From: Sphagnum magellanicum
Taxonomy: Eukaryota > Streptophyta > Sphagnopsida > Sphagnales > Sphagnaceae
Assembly (NCBI GenBank): GCA_021904315.1
Contig: CM038907.1
Location: forward strand, 26,419,223 to 26,483,222
Length of the DNA: 64,000 bases
Reading direction: 5' to 3'
Shown here in pieces: positions 1-12,952 of the stretch (the stretch's first letter is position 1; each line of letters begins with the position of its first letter). The position numbers and the translations under genes were made by a program. The notes under the pieces are model-generated. The model did no database searches. It worked only from the letters and a program-made list of their open reading frames with translations, and had not been told where the DNA came from.

Positions 1-2574
1 GACGCCCGGAGAAACACAGGGCCTGGGTGGTTGGGGCTGCAATTATTATAAGCCCGGGCGCTTCACCTTTACTGCCATACAACTGCTGTTCCATTCCCTT
101 CAAGAGCGCGCCTGCTCTTTTGCTACACCTTTTCCTCCCTCCCCAAGAAGCTAAACTGCTAGCATGTGCAAGTCTCACTATATTTAGCTAGTGTCCATCC
201 GGATTAAGGGGAAGCTTCACAACGTCCTCGCTATATTTAGCTACTGTCCGTCCGGATTCAGGGGAAGCTTCATTCTTCCTTTACAATATATAATGGTGGA
301 AGAAAATGGGAGGGGGGGGGGCATTTGAACTTGGGATGAAGGAAAAATGAAAGTTGCACATACAAGGAGCATTTACAGAGAAGCAAAGAAAATTTGATTG
401 TTTGGGGGCACCTTGCATAGACGGCCTTGTCCCTACTTCTCTCCCTAAACTAGGCACTCCATCATCTGATTCAGCTCCTGTTTTCAGTATGCTCAAAACA
501 TAGGACAGCAAGTCTTCTCACAGACTTTCAGTTTAGTGTTACATAGAACTCTCAAGAACTTCCTATCATGTTGGGTAGCTTGCACAAATTTGTACACTGG
601 GCAGCCAAAAACAAAACAATTGTGATAAGAAGGGCATGCTATATGCAATGATATGTCAAGTGCAACCCATGTATGTCAGATTTTGAACACATTGTTCCTA
701 GCTAGGAATAGGGGGTCAAGGATCAAATTGGTCTTCCTTGGCATTTAAGGTATAAATAATATCAGTAGTTCAGTGAATAAATGCTAGTTGGTTGCCAACA
801 CTGGCTTGAACCAACATCTACATCAAAATACTATGGTAAAAATTATTTATGTTGCACAATTCTTTTGTAACCTATTTGGCAACCCTTTACTACGAAGGTG
901 CAATACTTTTGGGATTAGTTTGGTGTTTGTTTTGTTTTTATTGTGTCCAGATGTGGTTGCACCAGCAATTGAGTGAAGCCTGTGTACGATTAAAGTGGGA
1001 AGTGACAAGATTGTGAAGCTAAATATCATTTTGTATTTTATGTTTTTAGGAGGTTGATGTTTTCTTTGGTTTTTATTTATGTTATATTCACATTGATCGG
1101 AAGAATGCCCTGATGTGAACTCCAATTGATTGATCTATACATTGAATTTCGAAGTTTCTTTTGTGCAGGAGAATTGGTAAGCAAGAAGTTAGAGGTATTA
1201 GAGTTTTTAGAGGCATCGATGGAGTTGATGAGAGGCTTTACAGGATCAATGGAAGTTTATCTATTTATGACATATGTGATTCAGGTTAAGTATATGTGAA
1301 TGTTCATAATCAGTTTACAATGTTGTTCATGTATGGGGAGGTCGAGTACCTATCAAGATGGGAGTTCTGAGGGAATTCTCTTGCTATGTGTAAGTTCAAG
1401 TGGTGGTGTTCTTGGGAGGTTGGGATTTTTTTTACTTGTTAGCACCACCTTCACAAATTGTGATAACAAAAGGTTCAAAGTGGGCTAGTTGTTATGAAAT
1501 TGTGTGGGTGCAAATCGGGATGTTCTAGGAAGGGTTTATGAGTTGTGTGTCTAGGATGTCATATCAAAAGATCATGATAGTTTGATTAGAAGAGATCTGG
1601 ATTGATCTAATCCATCTCATGCTAGTAGATTTATGATTAGTAGTTTGATAATGTAGGAACTTTGTTTAGAAGAAATTATGGATATGTAGAGTTGTAACAA
1701 ATGTGAATTATTCTTCTAAGCAAATCTCTTTATGTTCTTGGCATGTGCTGTTGTGAGCATGTAGCAAAAGTATCCCACCTTTCTATTTGGATACATTTTG
1801 TTCTTGAGAGAACCTCCAATCCCAGTTTTGACACTGTAAAATTTATTTGGAGGCTTTTTAAGTGAAAATTTAGTTTGGTCTTTCCAATTTTTTAGTCCTT
1901 CAGTTCTAGCTCTAGCACATTTTTAAAAATTGAAGAAATCTCTCAACATGGATAAAAAATCAAATCCAATTCTACGTACATATGATGCACTCCCCAATGC
2001 TAAAAATTGTACGGGTACAAAGTTTTACAAAAAATTAAGAGAAGAATCTTTATAAGTATAGAGTTCAATAATTAATTAAAATTAAAATTTAATTATAAAT
2101 TTCAGCTTATTTATTGACTTACAAAAATCATTTTCTTATTTTAAAAAATTAATTCTATGTTCAAGACTGCTTTTTCACAATTCTATTTTCAATTCTAATT
2201 CTAATACAAAAACTAAATATTCACGGTTTGATTCTTGTGCCGATTCCAACAAAAGATGTCAACTTGAGTTTGGGTTACAAGAACCTCAACCCCCAATTAA
2301 AAACCTTTACAAACTAGATACTTGGGTTAAAACTAGTGATGTGCAGGTCTTTGAATTTTTAATGAACTGTTGATTTCAGTTTTTTAAACATTTCAAAATC
2401 ACATAACCTTCTATTCCAATTCATTAAAAAAAAAAAAATCGAAATCAAAGAACCACCAATTTCAATTGAATTCGTTATTTTCATGAAAATGGGCAAAGAA
2501 CCGACAGGGTTCTTTGGCTAGTAATTTGCCGATTCCGATTATTAAAAAACTGAAATCAAAATTGGATCTGATTT
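1..2574. other. non-coding stretch, no gene recognised
   Basis: I find no open frame with a recognisable domain on either strand. The first ~150 bases are GC-richer, with a TATAAG-like motif near 49-54, so they could be the edge of a gene lying to the left; this is only a guess. From about 1,840 onward the DNA is AT-rich and low in complexity. The only clear structure is the short tandem duplication at 178-271, listed separately. Confidence 0.6.
178..271. repeat. 53-bp tandem duplication (2 copies)
   Basis: The string CTATATTTAGCTA starts at 178 and again at 231. Each copy is followed by GTCCRTCCGGATTMAGGGGA and an AAGCTTCA block. The copies differ at only a few positions, so the duplication is fairly recent. 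Confidence 0.85.
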
Positions 2575-2679
2575 TTGGAACCGAAATCAAGTACTAGGAT
2601 CAGGATGAGCTTTGGACACTTGAGAGCAGACCAAGACTGTTCTCAACCACCACTGCCTATGTGTGGACAGGTGGGCCCA

Positions 2680-2815
2680 TTTGTTGCTTCCACTTTTGCT
2701 TCTGCCAGTTCCATTTGTGAATCAACAGTGGGACACACCAGTTACACTCTGGAACCTGCCAATGTAAGAACCCATTATCACCTGTGGTAAATAGTGCCAT
2801 CTAACCCTACTTTGG
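2680..2815 (+). repeat. dispersed repeat, copy 1
   Basis: The block running from CCACTTTTGCTTCTGCC through GTGAATCAACAGTGGGAC, GTTACACTCTGGAACCTGCC and CCATTATCACCTG is recognisably related to 28345-28450. That copy has CCACTTTTGGTTTTGC, GTGAATCAATGGCGGGA, GTTACACTCTGAAAG and TTACCACCTGATGG. The end of the block also matches 4481-4560 in inverted orientation (AAGAACCCATTACCACC). This is a mobile or dispersed repeat family of unknown class. Confidence 0.55.
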
Positions 2816-3514
2816 TCTAAACCCTAACCCCCTTGCCACATGGGAGAAAGGTGCCTCACCCTAAAGCCCTAGACGTGTTCTTATGTGGAATCGACCCGAA
2901 CCCTTGATCCTAGAATACCCTACTGGCTATTTACCACCTTGGTTTTGGCCTCCTGAAAGCCAAGACCACATTTTGGTTAGAATTCTGCAACTGCCAATTT
3001 GACTACCCATGGGGGAGGGTAGAGAACTGTCCCCTATTGGGCATGGGTTGGGGGCAAGGTCTTACTATACTGGGCTAGAGTTGAACCATCCTTCTTTTTT
3101 ACTGACCAAATGTTCCACCAAAAAGAAAATTTTAAGTTTAAAAATAATGAATCTTTTTTTTTTTTGAGGAATTCATGGTGAGAAATGAGGGAGAAAAAGT
3201 TGAAAATTTCCAGATTTCTCATATTTTGTTTTCAGTGTGTTTAGCCATAAATATGAAAGGTTGTATAAGAAATTTGTATTTTGTATCTGGTTTGTATAGC
3301 CAGACTTGGCTGAATCTTTGTAGGATTGAACAGCATTTTTTCTACATCGTCCTACGGATGATCACCACTTGGGCTACAACACCAAATTTTGTAAAATTAA
3401 GTTACCGCTGGGCTAGACATGTTCCTATATGTAATGGACCCAACACATTGCATAGTACATTAAACAGGGTTAATTTTTTAAAACTTTCATTTTGCACCAG
3501 GGCTTCACTAGATG

Positions 3515-3548
3515 TAATAAATAAATAAATAAATAAATAATAAATAAA
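3515..3548. repeat. (AATA)n microsatellite
   Basis: An almost pure run of AATA tetranucleotides, followed by A-rich DNA. A similar (AAAT)n run sits near 32370-32388. Confidence 0.9.
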
Positions 3549-4480
3549 GGAAAAAAATCCAACAAGGGAACAAGAGAAGAAAAAAAAGAAAGGATCAAAG
3601 TCCAAACAAAAGACCACACCCAAAAGTGCAGACCGCACAATGGGGATCCCTAAGAGGATCTTCACTAGATCCTTTGGATTAGACACTAGTAGACCTCAAT
3701 TATTCCTATTTTTGTTTGATTTCTAGAATATTGTTAGCATTCCCATACTACAGAAATACCATCACTCCATAATGATCAAATAGGCTTATGTATTCACCCA
3801 AAAAACACACACATGCACACCCCAATAAGTTAGTTTAATACAGAATGGGGATTGATATGATATCCAAAGGGCCCAAAGCAAAGCCAGTTCTGTAATTGGA
3901 CACACACATCTTTAGCATGCTGGGAAAATGCCAATTTAGCCCCTTTCTGTATTAGAGAATGTGCCTCTTAAGGTGCATTCTACACATAAGTAAGCCTTTA
4001 AAGTGAGCGAGCCTGGTAGGCTGAGCATCTCACTAGAGGCATAATGCTCCCTCCCTAAGGGATGTCTCCCTTGGTGTAAAGGCCTTTTAGAGCAGATTCT
4101 TAAGTTCAAAATAGTTGTTCTTTTGCTCTTTCAAAATTTTTTTTTTTGGGCACATGCCTCAAAATCAGCACCTTCCATCATGAAGGTACATTATGTCATC
4201 TAAGATGCCTGAAAATTGGCAGAATGTGCCCTCAACATCCTTTACTAAAAGGAGTGGGCCCTGTAGCATTGGTTCTACCAAGCTAGCCTTCCAGGGGGAG
4301 GCCCTAATAGAAGGGCCTCCAGAGGCACATCTGTGACATTCCCTACCACATTGGCCTACTGGGTTTGCTGATTCTGTGGGGGCAAGTAGTCTGGCCCAGT
4401 AAGTGCCCACCCCCCAAAAAAACAAAACCTCTTTGCAAAGCAGAATAAGACAAGATTGACCTTAAGCTACTATGGGTAGG

Positions 4481-4560
4481 GCCCAATTCCACCCCGGAAC
4501 CTACCAAACCTAGTCAGGTTAGCTGCCATTCTGTTAGGTGGTAATGGGTTCTTCCATGGC
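4481..4560 (-). repeat. dispersed repeat, inverted copy
   Basis: On the minus strand this reads CCATGGAAGAACCCATTACC followed by ACCTAACAGAATGGCAGC. It resembles the 3' part of the repeat at 2680-2815 (AAGAACCCATTATCACCTG, TAGTGCCATCTAACCC). Confidence 0.45.
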
Positions 4561-4700
4561 TTTGCTCCAAAGCACAACAAGTTTTTTCATTGTTGATTCA
4601 AACTTCTCTTGCATTCTCCAATGTCTATTTCCAATCTTGGCACGGTCCTGATCTAGGTCTGCAAATCAAACCTAGTGACTCTATATGGACCTTGATGGGT

Positions 4701-4822
4701 TTTAAGGGCCTTTTTTACAAGGTGTCGGTCATAGGGTTAGGGAAAGATTAGGGTCCTAAGTTTTAAGGGCTTTTTTTTACAAGGTCTAGGTCATAGGGTT
4801 AGGGAAAGATTAGAGTCCTAAG
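4701..4822. repeat. 61-bp tandem duplication (2 copies)
   Basis: TTTAAGGGCC, a T-run, ACAAGGT, a GGTCATAGGGTTAGGGAAAG core and GTCCTAAG occur at 4701 and again at 4762. The unit contains GGGTTAGGG, which looks telomere-like. Two copies are too few to call a telomeric array. Confidence 0.85.
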
Positions 4823-6717
4823 TTTAGATAGGATTTAAAGATTTCTAAAGTTCTAAGGTCCTAGGTGTGAGTTCTAGGGTTTTAAGAGTGTTCTTTGAAC
4901 CTTGAGTATCTGAGCAAGAGCAATGCCACCTGCAGGGAATAAAGAACAAGTTAATTTTGAATCAAGTGCAAAGTCATAAAAGTCTTTAAACCATCTCTCA
5001 TTATGTCACATGCAATGGTGGGCCTAGGTTTGAAGCTTTTAAACCATGGTATGAAACTATCTCCAACATGGGGTCCTACATGGTTCAGGGCTCCAGGAGA
5101 CAAGTCTAGATCCGGTCTCATTTTCTAAACACTTATTATATTGTGAATAAGATATTTGTTGTCGTTGTTGTTGTTTTTTTTAATCAATTTGAGCTTTTGA
5201 AATTGGACTAGATGGCCAACATGCACCAGACCATATTATGCAATTGAAGAAGCCAGTGTTTGTCCACTCGAACTCGTCAATTATCATGCCAAGAACATTG
5301 TATCATCATGGGCATTCAGTTCCCGAATCAACCCCAAACCCTCAAGCTTTTTTTAGCTTGCGTTTTAGCTTGGCTAAACTTTGCTGGTTTGAAATTGATT
5401 ATAAACCTCTCAATGTTTTAAAATAAAATTTAAAATTCAAAACCAATCTTGAACCCGTCTCGAGAAACCATTTGAAATAAAGATCTAAAATCAGCCTCGT
5501 GTTCACCGTAAAACCAACAAGTTTTTTAAAAACCCCTAAAACCCAAGAATCAACATTCTAAAAAATTAGACCCAACCCCAAAACTGAGGGGTTTTAATTT
5601 TTTTAAATATTGGAGATCCTTCTGGTCCCCGCATGGCCCTAAAACTCCGATGTCCCATGCCCAACATACAACACAAAAAATAAATAAATGGTATTATTTC
5701 TCTGGGGACCTGAGAACTACCAGTCTCATCTAATTCAAAGATTAATTATATGCAGTTGCTTGAGGAATACAAGATTCAAAGAGTGTTTCTTTGAAGTTGC
5801 ACCCCTCCCCCCAAAACACGGGAAAATCCAAAAACATGAGCGAACGCAAATCCCAAAAAAAGGCTTTGTGTAAGATAAGGCCCTAGGGTGGGCCACTCTC
5901 AAAATAAGGGGGCGTATGACAAGGTGATATCATAGTCCGGTGTTATGTTTTGGGAATGTTCCCACCTTTGTGTTTTACCCATCCTAATATATGAGCCAAG
6001 GCAAACATATCATCAACCATAGTGCCCTTGGTCATTATAACTAGGAAGAATGGGATTTTCAAAGTGAAATTTCCCTCTGGGGAGAGAGGGGAGAGACTTC
6101 CAATTCTTCATTGGGCTTTGCATGTTTTCATTAAGAGTTTCAATTCTTCATTGGGTGTTTTGGGGTGAAACCCCTTCGTCACTTCATCAAGTGGCTTCAT
6201 CAAACATCAAGTAACTCCTTGAGAGAGAGAGAGAGAGAGAGAGGTGTTCCCAAAAGAACCACCCTCAGCTCTGCTTTGGGGAGTGGTTATTTTGGGAACT
6301 CCATCTTCCTCAAGGTTTACTTACTTCAAACATTTGAAAATCAAGAGGAAGGACATTACACCTTCTCCTTAATCTTAATCATGGAGCCACTTATAGGCGT
6401 AAGATCTTCCTACTCTTAATGAGAAGGTGGGATATTCCCAGATATTGGGTGCCTTCCAATTATACTAGGAAATTTGTCAGAGTGCTTTATGAGAATGGGA
6501 TCTTCTAGTGAGATCACAAAGTACCAAGCCTCATGGCCAAAAATGGTAGCATCAAGATGGGAAAGCAATTGTAGAATTCGAATGACCTATGACAAATGTA
6601 TATTTTCAAAACCGGATTGTTTGGTAGACTTGTGGATAAGTTCGCATCTCTTGTGGGGGTGATCTCATTTGTCCAATTTCCCATCTTGAGTACGGGCTTT
6701 TGCAAGGAGTAACGTGA

Positions 6718-7100
6718 GAGCATCTCCAGCTGTGCTCAGTATGTGATCTTGCACATTAAAATTGGATGAAGAAAAGTAAAAGATATTGCTGGTTTGGGTT
6801 GGGAAAATGGTTGTGGCTCAGCATAGTTGCACAGTTTGTGGTTGCTGCTAAATGGCACAGCAACACAACACTGTGCACCTACAGAAAAGAGTGTAATAAA
6901 TATGATCTGACTGCTACCTAGTGTTTTTGATTGGCTTATCATAATAATTGGTCCCCATGGTTTGCTATTAGTAGTCCCCCACCTATTTGATGTCCCAGTT
7001 TTAGTTTTACGGGTGGGATTGCAAAACGGTAAATCACTAAACGTGGATGTAAAACTTTTTTCGTTGCAGGGTCGCATACTGAGGACTGCTGGAGATGCTC
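6718..7100. mobile_element. MITE-like element with ~36-bp terminal inverted repeats
   Basis: The left end reads GAGCATCTCCAGCTGTGCTC then AGTATGTGATCTTGCA. The reverse complement of the right end reads GAGCATCTCCAGCAGTCCTC then AGTATGCGACCCTGCAA, so the ends are imperfect inverted repeats of about 36 bp around a 383-bp element. The flanks are TGA (6715-6717) and TAA (7101-7103), a possible 3-bp target duplication with one transition. Size, TIRs and a TNA-type duplication fit a non-autonomous PIF/Harbinger-like (Tourist-type) MITE; the superfamily is inferred. Open frames inside it are incidental. Confidence 0.75.
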
Positions 7101-9549
7101 TAACATAAGCAAATACTTTCATGGGAATCAAGGAACATTTTAAGCACTTTAATCAAAGTTCACAAAAAAAAGAAATAGAGAGAGACGACTATTTACCTGT
7201 CGACAAGAACCCAGAAAAGAAGAAAAATTGGTCAAGCTCACTGTAGGTTGAGTTTGGACTGCAAGTGATGATTATTTGGGAAATGTGAAAAACCTCACTA
7301 TTTATAAGAGAGTTGTTTAAAGACAAAGGGCTCTTTTGGCGTGAAGGACTTTTGTTGGAGCATCTCGAGAGTCCAAGGCAACAAGTAAAATGACATGCTA
7401 TTCAAAATTTGGATGATGTAAGCATTGCGTTACTATGAAAATGAGAACCTTGAGCTCTCATCAAATAGTGAAGGTTTGAAAATTTTAACAAAAACAGTGA
7501 TTATCATGTATTGACTAGTAGCTGATCACAATGATTTATATGAATGTGTAAAAAATGCTCCTTCAATGTATATTTTACTGATCCAATATTTTACTGTTTA
7601 TGGGTTGGGGAGAAACAAACATTAACATTACATTTGAAAATGATAATACAAAATACCGCCTCAAAGTACAGTGCATCCTTGCAATTGCTCTTGGAGAGAA
7701 GACCTGGCAACCAAACATATGTGGACAACATTTTAAAGTTACATTCCCAGGCTTTTTTTCTAATGTAAAAAGACATTGAAAACCAATTCTTTTAGTGTGT
7801 GGATACAAAAGCTCAAAGATACAAATATCAACAATTGTACTCATTTCATTAACTACTAGGCAAATGGAATTTGTTTCTATGTATTTTCCAATGAGTGAGT
7901 ACACACTTATGGACACACACTCACTCTCATACTCATGCCCACATGGGTTGTCTGATTCCAGGAATGCTTATTGGGTTGGTTATCAAGTACATAAACTGTC
8001 AGCTTTAAAAAAAAATTTAAAAAAAAGAAAAAAACCAAAATTGTAACCAACAATAGTCAAGAACTGAAAATCAAGAACCAGCTTTTAAGTAAAAAGGACA
8101 CACAAAATCGAAATTGGCCCCAAAACTCATCATATACAGGTTCCAGTTCTTCAAAAAAAAATAATTTTAATTTAAAATTAATTTAAAATTTTTCTGGATT
8201 GAACATGTAGTCGATATGGGTGGTCACTTTTTATTTGTTGTATAATGTTAGTAATTTTTAGAAATTCAGTTTTGGGCTATGGATAGGTAAGTAGAATCAG
8301 CTTTGGTTTGGAGGCAGACTTTTAAGATTTTTGTTTTGAAAAATCCAAAACTGGGAGTCTTAAAATGTGAAGAATTAATTGGTCTGGAACGGGACTGGAG
8401 GTTCTATCAAATTTTTTTAAAAAAATCCTTGAACCCGAATCAGGGTTCTTTCAATGAAAGTGAAGAGAAGGACTGGAGGTTCTCTTGAAAAGTAAGAACC
8501 AGACAACACTGGTGACAACCTTTTCTTCTATTATAGCTCCACTTTGGATACATGAATCAGAAAACTGAAACTTGTGAAATGTGGAAGGCTCAATACACCC
8601 CCATCTTAGGTGTTCCGAATTTCAGAAGTTCGAGTAAAAATGAGGTAAGTTAGTATGGTTTAGTTAGGGTTTTATTGACACTGAACCTCCAATCTGGTGT
8701 TGAGACTTGAGACCAGAATTTTGGATTTCTAAAACTATTTAATTCCATCATCTTCACAAATAGTTTAAAATCAATTCAGGTTTAAATAGGTCCTGTTTCA
8801 TATTTGTTACACATAACTAAACTTGTTTTTTGAATAATATTAATTTGTTCAATTAATGCACACAGTTCAAAATAGAGATTTTGTAGTATTAATTATATGC
8901 AATGAATTCAATGCAATAACTTGTCTAAAATTAAAATTAGGGTTCATCTTTCTTTCTTTTGTAAAAATTATACTTATCTAATTCAAAAACTTGAACCTGT
9001 TTAAAATGGGACGACACTTCTTGTTCAAGTTTGAATTCAATTTTGAAGAGCAACCATTTATCCAATTAGGTTCCAATGACGATTTCAACAAAACCTGGTT
9101 TCAAATCAAATGTGTAAGATAAAATTGAGAGCAAGGTTGTGTGAAAATAGGGGACCCACATCTTGAAGCATGACTCAAAGGTGGGTTGTGTACTTTTGTG
9201 CAACCTTGTTTGGTGTTTACACAATGTAAATATGAAAGGGTGAACATAAAAAAATCACTAGGAAGAAGCAAGGACTTAAGTCAAGCCAAAAAGGATAGTG
9301 TAAATGTTCTTGTGTTAACCTTGCAATACTTTATTAAGAAATACATCAAAAATCCAGAAAATGTACAAGGGAAAAAGAAAAATGAAAAGGATTAATCTAT
9401 AGGACATGAAACTAACATAAACTAGATGTCAAAACCTCTCCCTCTCAACAACCGACCGCTTGTAAGAGGTTAGCCATGGTGATGGGGGGTGCATTTTGAA
9501 GGGGTGAAAGTCGGGAAGTAGTTATATGTACCATTATAGCTTGACTTAA
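7101..9549. other. non-coding stretch
   Basis: AT-rich sequence with poly-A and poly-T runs. No open frame longer than about 110 codons and no recognisable domain. I see nothing else I can support. Confidence 0.55.
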
Positions 9550-9599
9550 GATGGAAGATGCTTGTATTCTTTACAATGTAATTGAATTTTTTGACAGAG

Positions 9600-11560
9600 A
9601 AAAGTAACCAAGATAAAAAGAGGAGGGCCCTCTAGCCTTTTGATGTTCCACATGGCATTGGCATAATCATGTAAGAACACATCAGTTTGTTTGTTAGACA
9701 TCCAAACACCTCAATTACTCAAAGGAAGAAATGGTCAATGGGGTATTGATTGTGATACCTCCTTTCGTTGGCTTGAGTTGCTTCGAAGGCAACAAATCTT
9801 TAAATTATGCATGATCAACGAAGTAAATCCGCTTGTGTTGAGTTTGCAATGACAATGTCGGCTAGGATGCAAATTCCATCTTTGGTGAACATAATGTTGA
9901 TAGAAGTGGAATGTGGTTGAAAGAAATGTGTGTAATTGTTCTCATCCCGCATGGAAGCTGAGATCTTGTGTAATGGTAACAAAAGTGTCATGAACTGCAT
10001 CATGGGTTCATGTGCATTCATTACCATGGGCACGACATAAAAGGTGGACACATGTAGTATCAATAGGATGTGTGCACACACATCGAGGGATACTTGCAAT
10101 TGAAGGAAATGGTAATCCAAGTCACATTCGGAGAACTGTGGAGAAAAATGGGGAAGATAATTGAAAGGTTGGGAAAGCTAATCGAATTGGAAGTCAAGTG
10201 CCCACTTAGGGTCGAAAGATGATAATTTCAAGCATGATGTGTCTCAAATTTCTTGTCAAAAAACATGTTGAAAAGGGTATGATGGTGCAACCGCTCCAAG
10301 ATGGAATTCTAAAGTTGAATCATTTGTTATTTGATAAGTTGTTCAAAAGGAGAAAAACATTTGCATGATGGGGGTGGTAGAAGATTACAAACCACTTTGA
10401 GGTGTTGTTAGAAAGGGAAGGTGTTGTTGTCAATTTGTTTTAAGGCTTCAAGAAATAATGGATGTTGATTGACCATAAACCTAGTAGTTATGATGGAAAC
10501 TATAAAAACCCAACTCCCTAAATAGGTTGTTGGGGTGATGGTAGTTGTTGGTATGAGACCAATGCCTCCAAAAGCTATTGAAAGAAAGGCTTAATTACGA
10601 GTTAGAAGTCTTTCTAAGCTATCAAAGGATCTTAGACCCAAAAGGCGCCCAAACACTTGAAGGAGGGAGGAATTGAAGGAAACAAAGGACTCTATGAAAG
10701 TGGAAGATGGAGGTGTGCATCATAATAGATATGATGGTTATTGCATGAAGTAATGAATTAGAATTCCAAAGGTTACTTGAACATCACCCATTTTAAGAAA
10801 AAGATCAACATGCCGAACATCCTTTAATAAAACATATTTAATGAAATTTGATGCGAAGGATGAAATACCCAATGGAACCCCCAAGATTTTAATTCCTTCT
10901 CATGGGGTGTTAAACAAAGATGGGGTGTCAAAATCAGGCAACAAATTAGAGCGGCACTGCTGCATATTTATGAAGTTAGATAGAAAAATTTATCACGTGA
11001 AGTATAATCTAGAAATTTCATACCTAGATGATACAATTGAGGGGGCCTTATGATGTGAGTGTCATCTATATAGATGGAAATAAACAAAAGGGGAAATGGT
11101 TGGCTATAAATTATAGAGTTTTAAAATGAACTAAAACAAATAGTGCCCTTCCAAAGGGATCACCTTGATGGCTTCCCATGGTAGATGGGATGATTATGAC
11201 CTCACCTTCATGATTATGGTGACTATAAAATAAAGAAAACTCAAATGCATGAACAAAAGGGATGAATTTATGATGTCCTCACCTGCTACATGAAATTCTT
11301 GAAATATGACTCCTCTAAACACCAAATTGAAGGTATTCACCATGTCCAATTAAAAAAAAACCTAGTTAAAGTGAAGGTCCAAAGATGTGCCTGATGCCAT
11401 AGATTACAACTTCACATCCACCTTTGGTTGCAACTTCGAAATAGTTTGGCGAAAAATGTGTTGCAAAGGCATCACAAAATTGAAGCCATAAAGCATGGAT
11501 TGTGAGTCGATACAATGTTTCCCCCACGAAAATGGGACAAACTCCACTTCAGGGTTTAGT
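9600..11560 (-). pseudogene. reverse transcriptase / C-terminal endonuclease-like ORF relic
   Basis: RT landmarks on the minus strand are a piece reading SHQGDPFGRALFVL (about 11130-11180), equivalent to the QGDP motif of non-LTR RTs, and the catalytic Asp pair DDTHII (GATGAC at 11061-11066), which is preserved although the frame breaks just upstream. The post-RT region includes GIKILGVPLG, MGDVQVTFGILIHYF and FGGIGLIPTTTI, the conserved cadence of the LINE region between RT and the C-terminal domain. The C-terminal part follows at 9815-10120 and continues past an in-frame TAA to RYHNQYPIDHFF and VIEVFGCL (about 9680-9760). I count several stops and at least three frameshifts. Family identity (non-LTR RT) is secure; the endonuclease type is less so. 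Confidence 0.72.
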
Positions 11561-11887
11561 CATGGCTCAAAAGTGGGGCCACTCCAAGCATATGTGTAAT
11601 TCAACATGGGATGTGACCTTGTACAATATGAAATTAAAGTTGAAACAATTATAAAAACCCACTTGTAAAATCTTTTGGGTGAAAATAGTTTCAAAAGTGT
11701 TCAAAAATCATCCCAAAAGGGTCATTTGTAGATAAATGCGACATGTGTTGGAATGCTAACTTGAAAAAGTTAGATGAAAGCTCAAGGTCCTGGTCTGATT
11801 CATAATTTTCTAAAAAAATTAGGTAAAAGCCATCTAATTGACATTAGAAGAAATCTTGTCTTTTGCAACTGAAAAATCAATGATTAA

Positions 11888-12952
11888 ATGTCCTAAATGA
11901 TTAGGAATTGACTATAATAATAAAATATTACTTTAAATCTTACATTTAAAATATTATAGTCATATATTAGTGGTGCATTTGATTAGTAAATGATGATGTG
12001 GTAATAGGAAAGATGATGTCATTTTTTCATTATAAGTTTTCATCCATATGGCATCCATGATTGATGACAAAATGACATAAATGTCCAAAATATCATATGA
12101 AAATGTGACTAAGATAAAATCATTTCAAATATACTAAAAATAATTTTTTAGATTATAATTTTAAAATCAAATAGAAATGTAAGATGTGGTAAATATATAA
12201 TTTATTTTTACATTAAATTTTTATCATCAATTTAAGTAAAACTTTATATACTATATGTATATAAATAAATATTACATGATTGTATTAAAGTATATGTGTA
12301 AAATTGAATAAATTTTATAATTTTAGAAAATTATTCAATATTTAATATTAGTTAATATTTTAATTTATAATTTAAATATTTGAATAAGATATGAATCATC
12401 AAATTTGAAGTTTTGTGTAATGTTTAAATGAAGTATGGTCTAAATAAAATAAACATTAGATTGCGTACACAATAAATGAGGTGGCTTGGTGGTAAAAGAA
12501 TTTAATTCCATCCTTGGGGTCCAAACATCAAACTTCATAAATGACATTGTTGTGGTCAACGATGGAATATTGACCAAATATTCCATACCTAATTAGGCTA
12601 CCTAGGTTAGGTGCCTATTTAAGTAGATTAGGTGGTATATTTAACCATTGAAACTAATTTAAAACCTAGCTTAGGTGGTGACATGTGTCAACAATTGATA
12701 GGATGAAATAATGAAATAAAAAATAATGGAAATAAAATATTGTTTATTATTTACATTATAATAATATCAATTATTATAATTTATAATAATAATAAACAAT
12801 TACATAATGACTAAATTGTGACTACTGATTTCACATATGTCCTTTATGACTAATGAATGAAATGTGTCACATCATTAACACATTGTTGTGCCACATCATG
12901 TCCTAAACAACTATTGTCTTCAATGATTCATTCGTAATGATTTTAGGGCCAT
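11888..12952. mobile_element. 1.07-kb AT-rich TIR element inserted in the non-LTR element
   Basis: The left end reads ATGTCCTAAATGATTAGGAA. The reverse complement of the right end reads ATGGCCCTAAAATCATTACG, about 80% identical over ~25 bp with one gap. Both ends are flanked by TAA (11885-11887 and 12953-12955), a plausible 3-bp duplication of the Tourist/Harbinger type. The interior is extremely AT-rich with no coding potential and carries the SINE-like unit at 12477-12695. This is a reasonable but not certain non-autonomous DNA transposon. Confidence 0.5.
12477..12695 (+). repeat. SINE-like unit (tRNA-like head, TACCTA-rich body), copy a
   Basis: An A-box-like TGGCTTGGTGGTAA (12482-12495) is followed after about 23 bp by a degenerate B-box-like GGTCCAAACAT. 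The body is rich in TACCTA/TTAGGT words (ATACCTAATTAGGCTACCTA), and the tail contains GACATGTGTCAAC. The same order of head, TACCTA body and GACATGTGT tail occurs on the minus strand at 48835-48985. Nested within the TIR element above. Confidence 0.45.

Larger units (their letters stand above)
3549..6717. other. non-coding stretch
   Basis: I recognise no gene. The stretch holds an inverted copy of the dispersed repeat (4481-4560), a 61-bp tandem duplication (4701-4822) and a short (GA)n run (about 6220-6242). Open frames here are short and match no family I know. Confidence 0.55.

Noticed and set aside
4697..4822. Interstitial telomere at GGGTTAGGG words
   Set aside because: Only one such word per 61-bp unit and two units; it is a simple duplication.
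6736..7131. 131-codon minus-strand open frame
   Set aside because: Falls almost entirely inside the 383-bp MITE and reads through its inverted repeat.
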